Assembly: GCF_040182365.1 (NCBI RefSeq) | Contig: NZ_CP144460.1 | Location: 4,154,001 to 4,218,000 of the forward strand | Length of the DNA: 64,000 nt | From: Xanthomonas sp. 10-10 | GTDB taxonomy: Bacteria; Pseudomonadota; Gammaproteobacteria; Xanthomonadales; Xanthomonadaceae | Reading direction: 5' to 3' | Shown here: positions 46,347 to 55,252 of the stretch, one piece after another | Position numbering within the stretch: position 1 is the stretch's first letter | Layout: each line of letters starts with the position of its first letter | Position numbers and translations under genes: made by a program | The notes under the pieces: generated by a model | Database searches by the model: none | What the model saw: only the letters and a program-made list of their open reading frames with translations | Told to the model about the DNA's origin: nothing

Positions 46347-46745
46347 ATGCACCTGTCGTCCGGGCTTTGCGCCCTGTTGCTGCTGCTCAGCGCCACTGCA
46401 GGCGCCACCGATCTGTATAAATGGAAGGACGCCAAGGGCGTGACCCATTACACCGAAACCCCGCCGCCGACCGGCCAGCGCTACGAATCGCGTCGGATCG
46501 ACGCCCGCAGCGGCACTGCGGCCATCGCCGCGCCAGAGGCTGCCACCCCGGAATCGGCGGACTGCCTCACCGCACGTCGCAACCTGGAACTGCTCAGCGG
46601 CAAGGGCGAGGTGACCATGGGCGCCGGCGACGGCAAGCCCGGCACCCCGCTGGACCCGGATGCCCGCGCCGCGCAGCGCAACCTGGCCGAAGCCGCCGCC
46701 AAGGCCTATTGCAAGCCGGCAACGACCGGCGGCCCGGCGAACTGA
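46347..46745 (+). CDS. DUF4124-domain periplasmic protein
   Basis: 132 residues: a signal peptide (about residues 1-19, ATAGA) followed immediately by the DUF4124 core 'TDLYKWKDAKGVTHYTETPPP'. The remainder is Ala-rich with two Cys (ADCLTARR and AYCKPA) that probably pair. ATG 46347 has AGGGGA upstream. Function unknown; family members occur in several copies in Xanthomonas. A much longer open frame (from 44556) contains it but is a shadow upstream of 46347. Confidence 0.85.
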   Translation: MHLSSGLCALLLLLSATAGATDLYKWKDAKGVTHYTETPPPTGQRYESRRIDARSGTAAIAAPEAATPESADCLTARRNLELLSGKGEVTMGAGDGKPGTPLDPDARAAQRNLAEAAAKAYCKPATTGGPAN

Positions 46746-47018
46746 ATCCAGCTAGCGCAGCGTGCGCGGCTGTCGGGATATTCGAGAGTGAGACAACGCA
46801 CCGCACCATCGGCGCGTGGCATATCGAAGGCGACGCATCCACAGCCCCGGCACTGCGGCCGGGCTCACACGGCAGGCCGACGCTCCGGCGTCACCGCCGC
46901 CTGACCAGGCCAGCCGGAAGCCTGCCACTGCCGCTGCGCAGCGCCACGCAGCCACTGGCCGATGACCGGCAGGGCGCGACACTGGCAAACTATGGGCTTT
47001 CCGCCCAAGCGAAGCCCG

Positions 47019-48713
47019 ATGCGTCTTTCCCAGTTTCACCTGCACACCACCAAGGAAACCCCGGCCGACGCCGAGCTGGTCAGCCACCGTCTGATGCTGC
47101 GCGCGGGCATGATCCGCAAGCTGGCCTCCGGGCTGTACACCTGGTCGCCGCTGGGCTTGCGCGTGCTGCGCAAGGTCGAGGCGATCGTGCGCGAGGAGAT
47201 GAACCGCGCCGGGGCGGTGGAAGTGCTGTTCCCCACCATCCAGCCGCGCGAGCTCTGGGATGCCACCGGGCGTTGGGAAAAGTTCGGCGGGCAGCTGCTC
47301 AAGATCAGCGACCGCAAGCAGCAGGAGTTCTGCTACAGCCCCACCGCCGAAGAGGCCGCGGCCGACTTCGCGCGCCAGGAGATCAACAGCTACAAGCAGC
47401 TGCCGCTGAACTTCTACCAGATCCAGACCAAGTTCCGCGATGAGATCCGCCCGCGCTTCGGGGTGATGCGCGCGCGCGAGTTCCTGATGAAGGACGCCTA
47501 CTCCTTCCATCTCACCGATGCGGACATGGCGCGCGAATACGACAACATGCGTGCGGCCTACACCCGCATCTTCACCCGCCTGGGTCTGGAGTTCCGCGCG
47601 GTGCAGGCCGACTCTGGCGCCATCGGTGGCGATGCGTCGCAGGAATTCCACGTCATCGCCGACTCCGGCGAGGACTCGCTGGCGTTCTCCACGGCCTCCG
47701 ATTACGCCGCCAACGTGGAAACCGCCAGCGCCGCGCTGCCGGGTCCGCGTCCGGAAGCGGCCGAGGCCATGCGCCAGGTCGATACGCCCACCCAGAAGAC
47801 CTGCGAAGACGTCGCCCAGCTGCTGGGCATCGCGATGCAGCGCACGGTCAAGTCGGTGGCGGTGATGACCGCCGCCGGCTTCGTGCTGGTGCTGGTTCGC
47901 GGCGATCACGCGGTCAACGAGATCAAGCTGGCCAAGGTGGCCGGCCTGGCCGGTTACCGCCTGGCCAACGAGGCGGAAATCCGCGACCACCTCGGCTGCG
48001 AGCCGGGCTTCCTGGGGCCGGTGAACACCGCCCGCCCGGTGCGCGTGGTGGCCGATCGCGATGTCGCGGCCATGGCCGATTTCGTGGTCGGCGCCAACGT
48101 GGCCGGCGCCCACCTTGCCGGCGTCAACTGGGGCCGCGACCTGCCCGAGCCGGAGACGGTGGCCGATGTGCGCAACGTCATCGACGGCGAACGCGCCGCC
48201 GATGGCGGCGAGCTGCGCCTGGCCCGCGGCATCGAAGTGGGGCACGTGTTCCAGCTCGGCAGCCAGTACGCACAGGCGCTGCAGGCCACCGTCATCGACG
48301 AAAGCGGCAAGGTCGCGGTGATGAAGATGGGCTGTTACGGCATCGGTATTTCGCGCATCGTGGCGGCGGCAATCGAACAGAACCATGATGACGCCGGCAT
48401 CCTCTGGCCTGCCCCGATGGCCCCGTGGCAGGTGGTGGTGTGTGTGATCAACCCCAAGCAGGATGCCCAGGTGGTCGCCGCCGCCCAGGCATTGCTGGAC
48501 GAATTGATCGCCGCCGGTCTCGACGCCGCATTGGACGATCGCGGCCTGCGTCCCGGCGCAATGTTTGCCGATATGGAACTATTGGGCATTCCGCATCGGG
48601 TGGTGGTCTCGGAACGTGGATTGGCAGCCGGCACATTTGAATATCGCGCCCGCACCGCCGAATCGGCGGAAAATCTGGATAAGGCCGGATTATTCTCCCG
48701 CCTGGGGTGCTGA
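47019..48713 (+). CDS. proS: Prolyl-tRNA synthetase (bacterial type)
   Basis: 564 residues, class II synthetase charging tRNA-Pro. Motif 1 region ([12 protein letters not shown]), motif 2 ([27 protein letters not shown], with FRDE and RAREF as key parts) and motif 3 ([17 protein letters not shown]) are clear. The insertion editing domain (about 225-395) that deacylates Ala-tRNA-Pro is present, as in E. coli ProS (572 residues). Start ATG 47019 ([17 protein letters not shown]); an in-frame ATG at 46962 is not needed. Confidence 0.97.
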   Translation: MRLSQFHLHTTKETPADAELVSHRLMLRAGMIRKLASGLYTWSPLGLRVLRKVEAIVREEMNRAGAVEVLFPTIQPRELWDATGRWEKFGGQLLKISDRKQQEFCYSPTAEEAAADFARQEINSYKQLPLNFYQIQTKFRDEIRPRFGVMRAREFLMKDAYSFHLTDADMAREYDNMRAAYTRIFTRLGLEFRAVQADSGAIGGDASQEFHVIADSGEDSLAFSTASDYAANVETASAALPGPRPEAAEAMRQVDTPTQKTCEDVAQLLGIAMQRTVKSVAVMTAAGFVLVLVRGDHAVNEIKLAKVAGLAGYRLANEAEIRDHLGCEPGFLGPVNTARPVRVVADRDVAAMADFVVGANVAGAHLAGVNWGRDLPEPETVADVRNVIDGERAADGGELRLARGIEVGHVFQLGSQYAQALQATVIDESGKVAVMKMGCYGIGISRIVAAAIEQNHDDAGILWPAPMAPWQVVVCVINPKQDAQVVAAAQALLDELIAAGLDAALDDRGLRPGAMFADMELLGIPHRVVVSERGLAAGTFEYRARTAESAENLDKAGLFSRLGC

Positions 48714-48856
48714 TCAAACCGGGCAATCACGCTCCAATTGGATGAACACAAGGCGCCGATTTATTTCGGCGCATTTGTCATGCGGGTTTTCTGACATTAT
48801 GATGGCGCCGCTGCCAAGGACCGGCATTCTTTCTCTCTCAATCTTCCGGAGTAGTG

Positions 48857-49321
48857 ATGTCGATCGATCTTTCTGGCCTGTCGGCCAAGCAGCTGGGCGC
48901 CCTGATCAAAAATGCAAAGAAGCAGCAGACCGTGGTTGCCAAGCGCGCCCCGATCGCCAAGGTTCGCACGCAGCTGACCCGCGCGGCTAAAGCCCAGGGT
49001 TATTCCATCGAAGAATTGTTTGGTACCGCCGCCAGTGCCGGCCCGGGTCGTCCGGCCGCTGCCGGCAAGCCGGGTCCGCGCGCCGGCCGCAAGCTGGGCA
49101 AGGTTGCGCCGAAATACCGCAACCCGTCCAACGCCCAGGAGACCTGGACCGGCCGTGGCAAGCAGCCGCGCTGGCTGGCCGAACTGACCGCTGCTGGCAA
49201 GAAGGTGGAAGACTTCCTGATCAGCAAGGTCGGCGGCGCTGCAAAGAAGGCATCGGCAAAAAAGGCCGCGCCACGCAAGACGGCCACCAAGCGCGCTGCC
49301 AAGAAGTCCAAGGCCGCTTGA
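48857..49321 (+). CDS. xrvA: H-NS-like nucleoid protein (XrvA type)
   Basis: 154 residues. A central H-NS C-terminal DNA-binding core is shown by PKYRNPSNAQETWTGRGKQP and RWLAEL, the 'TWTGRGRxPxWL' AT-hook-like loop of H-NS. The N-terminal helix (1-30) is the oligomerisation part. A Lys/Ala tail (about 130-154, KKAS/KKAA/KTATKR repeats) is histone-H1-like. In Xanthomonas XrvA family proteins affect virulence and nucleoid structure. ATG 48857 or GTG 48854; GGAG lies upstream. It stands alone and ends at a bidirectional terminator. Confidence 0.9.
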   Translation: MSIDLSGLSAKQLGALIKNAKKQQTVVAKRAPIAKVRTQLTRAAKAQGYSIEELFGTAASAGPGRPAAAGKPGPRAGRKLGKVAPKYRNPSNAQETWTGRGKQPRWLAELTAAGKKVEDFLISKVGGAAKKASAKKAAPRKTATKRAAKKSKAA

Positions 49322-49325
49322 TCCA

Positions 49326-49367
49326 GTCCAATAAAGACGCCGGCATTGCCGGCGTTTTTTATTGGAC
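49326..49367. terminator. Bidirectional intrinsic terminator
   Basis: GTCCAATAAA-GACGCCGGC, loop ATT, then GCCGGCGT-TTTTTATTGGAC: an 8-bp GC stem with A-tract on one side and T-tract on the other, inside a longer palindrome. It serves both the H-NS-like gene (+, stop 49321) and the ThrE-type gene (-, stop 49382). Confidence 0.93.
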
Positions 49368-49381
49368 GATTTTCTGGCAGC

Positions 49382-50641
49382 TCATAAATTCTTGCGCGCC
49401 GGAATCAGCAGGTTCCCAAACAGCAAACCGGCCATCAAAGCCATCACGATATTGGTGACCGCCAACAATGCGGCTTGTCCGACGCTGACATCCTGTTGCT
49501 GCACCAGGGTCAAAAATCCCCGCAGGCTCACGCTGCCGGGAACCAGCATGATGATGCCTGGCAATCGAATCAGCGCACCGGGTTTTTGCACCACCCGCCC
49601 GAACAGGTTCCCGGCGGCAGTCAACGCCATGGCCGAGGCAAATACTCCGGCCGGACCGCCCCAGGCATGCCCGGCATAACGCGCAATGACATAACCGGAC
49701 ATCGCTGCGGCCATGATCCATAAATAATCGCGCCGATTGGCCTTGAACAACACCGCAAACGCATAAGCGGCCACCAGCAACGAGGCCCATTCCACCCAGC
49801 CGGCTTGCGGACGCAAGGCAGCCACCTGGGGGTGAAGACCCATCAATTGGGTCAGCGTCACCGCAATCACCGCGCCCACCGTGAGCTTGAGCACCGTGGT
49901 CACCGCACCGGCCAGCCGCGCCGTGCCGGACACCCAGTGCTGGCTGGCCAGCTCGTTGAACGCATTGGTCAACGACATGCCCGGCAACAGCACCACCAGC
50001 GAGGCGATGATCACCGTGTTGAGATTCAGCGGCCCGACCAGCGAGGCCACCAGCGCGGCGACCACGCCAGCCAGCAGTCCGGCCAGCGCTTCGCCGGCCT
50101 CCTTGGTGGCGGGGCGTTTGTCGGTGTACTGGGTCAGCAGGCCGATCGACATGCCGATCGCGCCAGCGGTGGCGATATCCAGCCAGGGCAACTTCCACAA
50201 CCCGGCCACGCCGGCCGCGGCCAGGCCGAAGGCCAGCACCTGCAAGGTCTTGCCGCGCCGGTCGACCTCACGATCCAGGCGGCGCAACGCGGTGTGGCCC
50301 TGCGCAATGCTCATGCGGCCGTTGGCCACGCTGTCGGCCACGTAGTCGGCCACGCTGAGCTTGTAGAGATCGTTCTCGCCCGGCGCCAGCCGGATCACGC
50401 GGGTGATGTCGCTGGACCCGATCGCCTTGGTCGGGTCGCTGAAGCTCAGGATGATGCCGGTGGGATTGGACCACGGCTCGCAATCCAGGCCCAGTTTCTG
50501 CGACAGACCCACCACCGCAGCCTCCAGGCGCTGCGCGGTGGTGCCATAGGAATGCAGGCGCCCGGCAATTTCCGACACGAAGGCGACGCGCTGGGCGTAG
50601 GTGGCGCTGGCGGACGGTAAGACAACGGTGGCAGCGGACAT
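49382..50641 (-). CDS. ThrE-family threonine/serine exporter
   Basis: 419 residues. N-terminal cytoplasmic DUF1212 domain (about 1-120) with 'YGTTAQRLEAAVVGLSQKLGL', then about ten helices formed by DUF1212 and DUF3815 parts as in ThrE (both halves in one chain). 'NAFNELASQHWVSGTARL' is the ThrE loop. Exports threonine/serine or small organic acids. Start 50641 (MSAATVVLP). It ends at the shared terminator. Alone on the minus strand, divergent from the mla operon. Confidence 0.88.
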   Translation of the reverse strand: MSAATVVLPSASATYAQRVAFVSEIAGRLHSYGTTAQRLEAAVVGLSQKLGLDCEPWSNPTGIILSFSDPTKAIGSSDITRVIRLAPGENDLYKLSVADYVADSVANGRMSIAQGHTALRRLDREVDRRGKTLQVLAFGLAAAGVAGLWKLPWLDIATAGAIGMSIGLLTQYTDKRPATKEAGEALAGLLAGVVAALVASLVGPLNLNTVIIASLVVLLPGMSLTNAFNELASQHWVSGTARLAGAVTTVLKLTVGAVIAVTLTQLMGLHPQVAALRPQAGWVEWASLLVAAYAFAVLFKANRRDYLWIMAAAMSGYVIARYAGHAWGGPAGVFASAMALTAAGNLFGRVVQKPGALIRLPGIIMLVPGSVSLRGFLTLVQQQDVSVGQAALLAVTNIVMALMAGLLFGNLLIPARKNL

Positions 50642-50807
50642 GCGTGGCGGGTCGGATCGGGAAAACGCCGTGCGGCGAGGCCGCCAGTGTATGCCGCAGC
50701 GCGCGTGGCCGGCGGCTCCGTCGGCGGCCGCACCGACATCGCTTCGGTCGCGTCCCCATCTTTCGCTCACACCGGCGCGGTATGCTGGCGCCACGGACAG
50801 GCCACCC

Positions 50808-51920
50808 ATGATCAAACCGCAACCTCCACGCATCGAACAAGACTCGCAGGATCAGGCACAGGTCCGACTCTCCGGCAGTTGGGTCCTGGCGACCGCCCTG
50901 CCCCAGGCCGAACTGCTGCAAGCCGTGCCCGACGGGGTGCGTCGCATCGACGCGCGCGGCATCGGGCAACTGGATTCGGCCGGCGTGCTGCAGCTGCTGC
51001 GCTTTGCCGGCCGCCTGGGGCTGAAAGAAGACGCCATCGATTTCCGCGATGAACACCAGGCGCTGGTGTGCACCATCGAAGAACTCAACGACGAGCGCCC
51101 CAAGCCGAAGCGCGACTACGGCTTCGTCGCCGCGCTCGACCGCCTGGGCCGCACCACCCATGGCGTCGGCCAGGGCATCCTGGAACTGAACAGCTTTCTG
51201 GGCGAAAACATGGTCAAGATCGGGCGGCTGATCCACGAGCCGCGCCGCTTCCGCCTGACCTCCACCGTGCACCACATGGAGCAGGTCGGCCTGGATGCGG
51301 TGCCGCTGGTGGTGCTGCTGTCGTATCTGGTCGGCGCGGTGATCGCGTTTTTGGGCTCGACCATCCTGCGCGACTTCGGCGCGGAGATCTACGTGGTGGA
51401 GCTGGTGTCGATCGCCTTCCTGCGCGAGTTCGCCGTGCTGCTGACCGCCATCGTGCTGGCCGGGCGCACTGCCAGCGCGTTCACCGCGCAGATCGGGGCG
51501 ATGAAGTCGCGCGAAGAGGTCGATGCCATCCGCACCCTCGGGCTGGACCCGATCGACCTGCTGGTGATTCCGCGCCTGCTGGCGCTGATCTTCACCCTGC
51601 CGCTGCTGACTTTCATCGCGATGATCGCCGGCCTGGCCGGGGGCGTCACCGTGGGCGCATTCGATCTGGATATCCCGCCGCAGATGTATCTGGCGCGCAT
51701 GCACGACACCATCCAGTTGCGGCATTTCTTGGTCGGCTTGTCGAAGGCACCGTTGTTTGCGCTGGTGATCGGCCTGATCGGCTGCCTGGAAGGTTTGAAG
51801 GTCAGCGGCACCGCGCAGTCGGTGGGCGAGCGCACCACCTCCTCGGTGGTGCAGACGATTTCCTTGGTCATCATCCTCGATGCGATTGCGGCGTTGTGGT
51901 TCATGAAGATGGGGTGGTGA
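50808..51920 (+). CDS. mlaE: MlaE-type permease with fused N-terminal STAS domain
   Basis: 370 residues. An N-terminal STAS-like domain (about 20-95: GVRRIDARGIGQLDSAGVLQLLRF) precedes the MlaE permease (about 115-370), with the typical FLREFAVLLTAIVLAGRTASAF and 'GAMKSREEVDAIRTLGLDP' coupling helix region. In E. coli the STAS part is a separate protein (MlaB), so here the two are fused. It is the membrane part of an MCE lipid-transport complex with the ATPase (52006), MCE protein (52845) and lipoprotein (53768). ATG 50808. Confidence 0.93.
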   Translation: MIKPQPPRIEQDSQDQAQVRLSGSWVLATALPQAELLQAVPDGVRRIDARGIGQLDSAGVLQLLRFAGRLGLKEDAIDFRDEHQALVCTIEELNDERPKPKRDYGFVAALDRLGRTTHGVGQGILELNSFLGENMVKIGRLIHEPRRFRLTSTVHHMEQVGLDAVPLVVLLSYLVGAVIAFLGSTILRDFGAEIYVVELVSIAFLREFAVLLTAIVLAGRTASAFTAQIGAMKSREEVDAIRTLGLDPIDLLVIPRLLALIFTLPLLTFIAMIAGLAGGVTVGAFDLDIPPQMYLARMHDTIQLRHFLVGLSKAPLFALVIGLIGCLEGLKVSGTAQSVGERTTSSVVQTISLVIILDAIAALWFMKMGW

Positions 51921-51926
51921 TGAGGC

Positions 51927-52035
51927 GGGGATTCGACATTCGGGATTTGGGATTCGTGCAGAGCAGAAGCGAGGCGCTTGCACTGGTATTCGGGAGAGAA
52001 GTGCCTTGACCAATCCCGAATCCCCACTCCCCAAT
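51927..52035. repeat. Inverted GGGATTCGGG-type repeat between mlaE and mlaF
   Basis: GGGATTCGACATTCGGGATT and TTGGGATTCG (about 51928-51957) face CCAATCCCGAATCCCCACTC and CCCAATCCCG (52011-52039), reverse-complement-like copies of a GGGATTCGGG unit familiar from Xanthomonas intergenic DNA. The right copy lies inside the start of the MlaF frame. The pair may form a hairpin in the mRNA. Confidence 0.7.
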
Positions 52036-52842
52036 CCCGGCCCAGAGGCCGACGACGACCAGCTGGCGATTTCCGTGCGCGGGCTGACCAACCGCTTCGG
52101 CAGCCAGGTGGTGCACGAGGAGCTGGATCTGGACGTGCGTCGCGGTGAGATCCTGGGCGTGGTCGGCGGCTCGGGCACCGGCAAGTCGGTGCTGATGCGC
52201 AGCATCCTGGGCCTGCGCGAGCCGGACGCCGGCAGCATCCAGGTATTGGGTGCAGACGCGCGCTCGGGCCGTTTCGCCGACCGCCAGCACATCACCCGCA
52301 ATACCGGGGTGCTGTTTCAGGACGGCGCGCTGTTCTCGTCGATGACCGTCGGCGAAAACGTGCAGGTGCCGCTGAAGGAACATCACGGCGAGTTTCCCGA
52401 GCGCTGGTATTTCGAGCTGGCGCTGCTGAAGATCAAGCTGGCCGGCCTGCCGGCCGATGCGCTGGACAAGCTGCCCTCGCAATTGTCCGGCGGCATGCGC
52501 AAGCGCGCCGGCCTGGCGCGGGCGCTGGCGTTGGACCCGCCGCTGCTGTTTCTGGACGAGCCCACCGCCGGGCTGGACCCGATCGGCGCGGCCGCCTTCG
52601 ACCGCCTGATCCGCACCCTGCAGCAGGCGCTGGGCCTGACCGTGTTCCTGATCACCCATGACCTGGATACGCTGTACGCCATCTGCGACCGCATCGCGGT
52701 GCTGGCCGATCGCAAGGTGATCGCCAACGCACCGCTGGCCGAGGTCGAGCAGATCGACCACCCCTGGATCCAGGAATATTTCCACGGTCCGCGTGCCCGC
52801 GCCGCGCGCGCGGCCAAGACCGACTCCACCGAGACCGCCTGA
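52006..52842 (+). CDS. mlaF: MlaF-type ABC ATPase
   Basis: 278 residues. Walker A GGSGTGKSVLM, Q-loop VLFQDGALF, signature LSGGMRKRAGLARAL, Walker B LLFLDEPTAGLDP and H-loop ITHDLD are all present, with MlaF-type sequence. It powers phospholipid traffic between outer and inner membrane. The start is unusual: the only plausible upstream start is TTG 52006, and residues 2-15 (TNPESPLPNPGPEA) are encoded by a repeat unit; the conserved fold begins near DDQLAISVRG. It overlaps nothing and is separated from mlaE by the repeat. Confidence 0.9.
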   Translation: MTNPESPLPNPGPEADDDQLAISVRGLTNRFGSQVVHEELDLDVRRGEILGVVGGSGTGKSVLMRSILGLREPDAGSIQVLGADARSGRFADRQHITRNTGVLFQDGALFSSMTVGENVQVPLKEHHGEFPERWYFELALLKIKLAGLPADALDKLPSQLSGGMRKRAGLARALALDPPLLFLDEPTAGLDPIGAAAFDRLIRTLQQALGLTVFLITHDLDTLYAICDRIAVLADRKVIANAPLAEVEQIDHPWIQEYFHGPRARAARAAKTDSTETA

Positions 52843-52844
52843 GC

Positions 52845-53771
52845 ATGGAAACCAAAGCCAATTACGTCCTGATCGGCGCCTTCACCATCGTGGCAGGCCT
52901 GGCCTTGCTGCTGTTCGGGCTATGGGCCGCCAAGTACTCCTCCGACCGCACCTGGCAGCAGTACCGGGTGGTGTTCCGCGAGGCGGTGACCGGCCTGTCG
53001 GTCGGCAGCCCCGTGCAATACAACGGCATCGCGGTGGGCTCGATCACCGAGCTGACGCTGGCGCCGAACGACCCGCGCCAGGTGGTGGCGCATGTGCGGG
53101 TCAACTCCACCACGCCGATCAAGAGCGACACCCGCGCCAAGCTGGCCATCACCAGCCTGACCGGCCCGTCGATCATCCAGCTCTCCGGCGGCACGCCCGA
53201 GGCGCCGTCGCTGACCACCATCGACAAGAGCGATGCGCCGATCATCCAGACCACGCCCTCTGCATTGCAGAACATCACCGATACCGCCAACCGCATCGTC
53301 GAGCGCATGGACGAAATGCTCTCCGACAAGAACGTGGCCAGCATTTCGGCCACGCTGCAGAACCTGGAAAAGATCAGCGGCGGCATCGCCGACCGCGACG
53401 AAGGCATGCAGGCGCTGATCGTCAGCGCACGCGATGCCGCGCGCAATCTGGATACCACCCTGACCACCACCAATGGCACCATCAAGCGGCTGGACCAGAA
53501 CCTGGTGCAGCAGCTGCCGGGCATCCTCAACAAGCTGGACGCAACGCTGGTCAAGCTGGATTCGGCCGCCGGCAACGCCGACAACATCCTTGGCGAGAAC
53601 CGTGCGGCCATCAACAGCTTCGCCAACGACGGCCTGGGCCAGCTCGGACCGACACTGACCGAATTGCGCGGCCTGATCCGCGACCTGCGCCGGGTCAGCG
53701 ACAAACTGGACAACAACCCTGCGCGCTACCTGCTCGGTCGCGACGCACCCAAGGAGTTCGAACCGAAATGA
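52845..53771 (+). CDS. mlaD: MlaD-type MCE-domain protein
   Basis: 308 residues: one N-terminal transmembrane helix (about 8-27), one MCE domain (about 40-120: YRVVFREAVTGLSVGSPVQYNGIAVGSI split by the turn), then a long coiled-coil helical part (about 150-290). Typical substrate-binding protein of the Mla/MCE system, longer than E. coli MlaD (183). The stop overlaps the next gene's ATG by four bases (53768-53771). Confidence 0.93.
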   Translation: METKANYVLIGAFTIVAGLALLLFGLWAAKYSSDRTWQQYRVVFREAVTGLSVGSPVQYNGIAVGSITELTLAPNDPRQVVAHVRVNSTTPIKSDTRAKLAITSLTGPSIIQLSGGTPEAPSLTTIDKSDAPIIQTTPSALQNITDTANRIVERMDEMLSDKNVASISATLQNLEKISGGIADRDEGMQALIVSARDAARNLDTTLTTTNGTIKRLDQNLVQQLPGILNKLDATLVKLDSAAGNADNILGENRAAINSFANDGLGQLGPTLTELRGLIRDLRRVSDKLDNNPARYLLGRDAPKEFEPK

Positions 53772-54412
53772 CTGCCATGCGCCTGTTGCGTCCCCTGCTG
53801 TGCGTCTCGCTGCTGGCGCTGGGCGGTTGCTCGGTCCTGACCGGTGGCGACCAGAAGCCGGCCACGATCTATGCCCCCACCGTGCGCGTCACGCCCAATC
53901 CCACCTGGCCGCAGGTGATTTGGCAGTTGGCGATCGCCAAGCCAAGCGCGGCCCGCATCGTCGACAGCCCGCGCATCAACGTGCGCCCGACCCCCGGCGA
54001 GTTGCAGGTCTACCACGGCGCCGGCTGGGCGCAACCGGCTACCGACATGCTGGAAGACAGCGTGGTGCGCGCGTTCGAAGACTCCGGCAAGATCGCCGCG
54101 GTTGCGCGCATCGGCGCCGGGATCCGCTCGGACTACAAGCTGGCGATCGACCTGCGCCGCTTCGAAGCCGATTACGCCGGCCAGTCGCTGCCCTCGGCCA
54201 CGATCGAGCTCAACGCCAAGCTGCTGCATTCGGCAGATCAACGCGTGGCCGCCTCGCGCACCTTCCTGGTCGCACGCCCATCCAGCGGCACCGACACGGC
54301 TGCTGTGGCAGCGGCATTCGAACAGGCGATGACCCAGGTCACCACCGAGCTGGTCGGCTGGACCTTGGTCACCGGCCAGCAGGACAGCCAGAACCTGCCG
54401 CGCTCGTTGTAG
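53768..54412 (+). CDS. ABC-transport auxiliary lipoprotein (PqiC/YmbA-like)
   Basis: 214 residues. Lipobox LGGC (about residue 18-21) marks an outer-membrane lipoprotein. The body, with 'SPRINVRPTPGELQVYHGAGWAQPATDMLEDSVVRAFEDSG' broken into strands and helices, matches the ABC_trans_aux domain of PqiC/YmbA. It probably anchors or docks the MCE assembly at the outer membrane. Translationally coupled to mlaD (ATGA). No mlaC gene follows; the unit ends here. Confidence 0.88.
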   Translation: MTAMRLLRPLLCVSLLALGGCSVLTGGDQKPATIYAPTVRVTPNPTWPQVIWQLAIAKPSAARIVDSPRINVRPTPGELQVYHGAGWAQPATDMLEDSVVRAFEDSGKIAAVARIGAGIRSDYKLAIDLRRFEADYAGQSLPSATIELNAKLLHSADQRVAASRTFLVARPSSGTDTAAVAAAFEQAMTQVTTELVGWTLVTGQQDSQNLPRSL

Positions 54413-54580
54413 GCGCGAACGGCAGACTCAGAGCAGCCAGGAAAACGTAGCCAGCGGCCGCCAGGTGGGCACGGACGGCGCGCAGGAGCCGGGGCATACG
54501 AGTGGTACATACCGGTTCCGAGCACCGGCCGCGCCCGCCTGGGGCTGCCGCAACGCGGCTGATCTGCTGCCTGACTGCAG

Positions 54581-54688
54581 GGCCCTTGCCCGCCCACCAT
54601 CGCGGGACACGCTGCAAGTACGTCCTTGTAAGCTCTTACGCGGCATCCATGCCGCGTAAGGTCCCGTGACGGTGAGCGGGCAAGGGCC
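54581..54688. repeat. Hairpin repeat element, copy 1 (orientation +)
   Basis: 28-base arms at 54581-54608 and 54661-54688 (four mismatches or fewer) enclose a 52-base centre. In the centre a perfect 12-bp-arm palindrome (CTTACGCGGCAT-CC-ATGCCGCGTAAG, 54635-54660) is present. First of four. Confidence 0.88.
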
Positions 54689-54742
54689 AGTCAAGATGGT
54701 CGGTGTGCAGGGTTTTCAGTAAAGCTGCCAGCCAACTATCTG

Positions 54743-54849
54743 GTGCGGTGTCCTCGCCGATTGCGGGACCGTTGGCGGCATGGATGCCGCCATCGAGCCC
54801 CCATGGACGGGTTAACGGCGTGTCCCGCGAGCGGCGAGGGCACCGCGCC
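54743..54849. repeat. Hairpin repeat element, copy 2 (orientation -)
   Basis: Arms at 54743-54770 and 54822-54849; centre contains TGGCGGCATGGATGCCGCCA. The centre is related to the reverse complement of copy 1, so this copy is inverted. Confidence 0.85.
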
Positions 54850-54873
54850 TTCGATGCTGCGAGTTTGCTGCAG

Positions 54874-54981
54874 GGCCCTTGCCCGCCCACCGTCACGGGA
54901 CACGCTGCAAGTACGTCCTTGTAAGCTCTCACGCGGCATCCATGCCGCGTAAGGTCCCGTGACGGTGGGCGGGCAAGGACC
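54874..54981. repeat. Hairpin repeat element, copy 3 (orientation +)
   Basis: Arms 54874-54901 and 54954-54981 (one mismatch in 28). It duplicates copy 1 at an interval of 293 bases, including the sequence between elements. Confidence 0.88.
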
Positions 54982-55031
54982 AGTCGAGATGGTCGGTTCG
55001 CAGGGTCAGTAAAGCTGCCAGCCAACGGTCT

Positions 55032-55140
55032 GGTGCGGTGTCCTCGCCGGTTGCGGGACCGTGTGGCGGCATGGATGCCGCCACCGAGCCTACATGGACG
55101 TACTTGCGGCGTGTCCCGCAAGCGGCGAGGGCACCGCGCC
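55032..55140. repeat. Hairpin repeat element, copy 4 (orientation -)
   Basis: Arms 55032-55059 and 55113-55140; palindrome TGGCGGCATGGATGCCGCCA in the centre and CATGGACGTACTTGC beyond, which is the reverse complement of the GCAAGTACGTCCTTG part of copies 1 and 3. Fourth of the alternating series. Confidence 0.88.
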
Positions 55141-55252
55141 CTCGACCCACTCAGCATTTGACATAAGCTTCTGACTGTATCAACCAAGATGCGACTAACA
55201 AAACCGCTGCGCCCCCGCCAGCCGAGCGCTCGCTACGTTTTGCTAGCCGCTC

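Larger units (their letters stand above)
54413..55252. other. 840-bp non-coding region dominated by hairpin repeats
   Basis: Between the convergent mla lipoprotein and alkB genes. It contains four ~108-bp hairpin elements (listed separately). The first 150 and last 100 bases show nothing I can name. Small frames reading through the repeats are artefacts of the repeat. Confidence 0.75.

Noticed and set aside
46752-48386. A 544-codon minus-strand frame across proS
   Set aside because: Antisense shadow of proS; His/Gly/Arg-rich composition typical of GC-rich antisense frames.
54575-55145. Regular repeats suggesting a CRISPR array
   Set aside because: The units are ~108-bp hairpins in alternating orientation with related intervening DNA; there are no short direct repeats with unique 30-40 bp spacers and no cas genes.
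55158-55163. A perfect TTGACA near the 3' end of alkB
   Set aside because: No -10 element at 16-18 bases and it would drive antisense RNA into alkB; chance match in a short AT-rich stretch.
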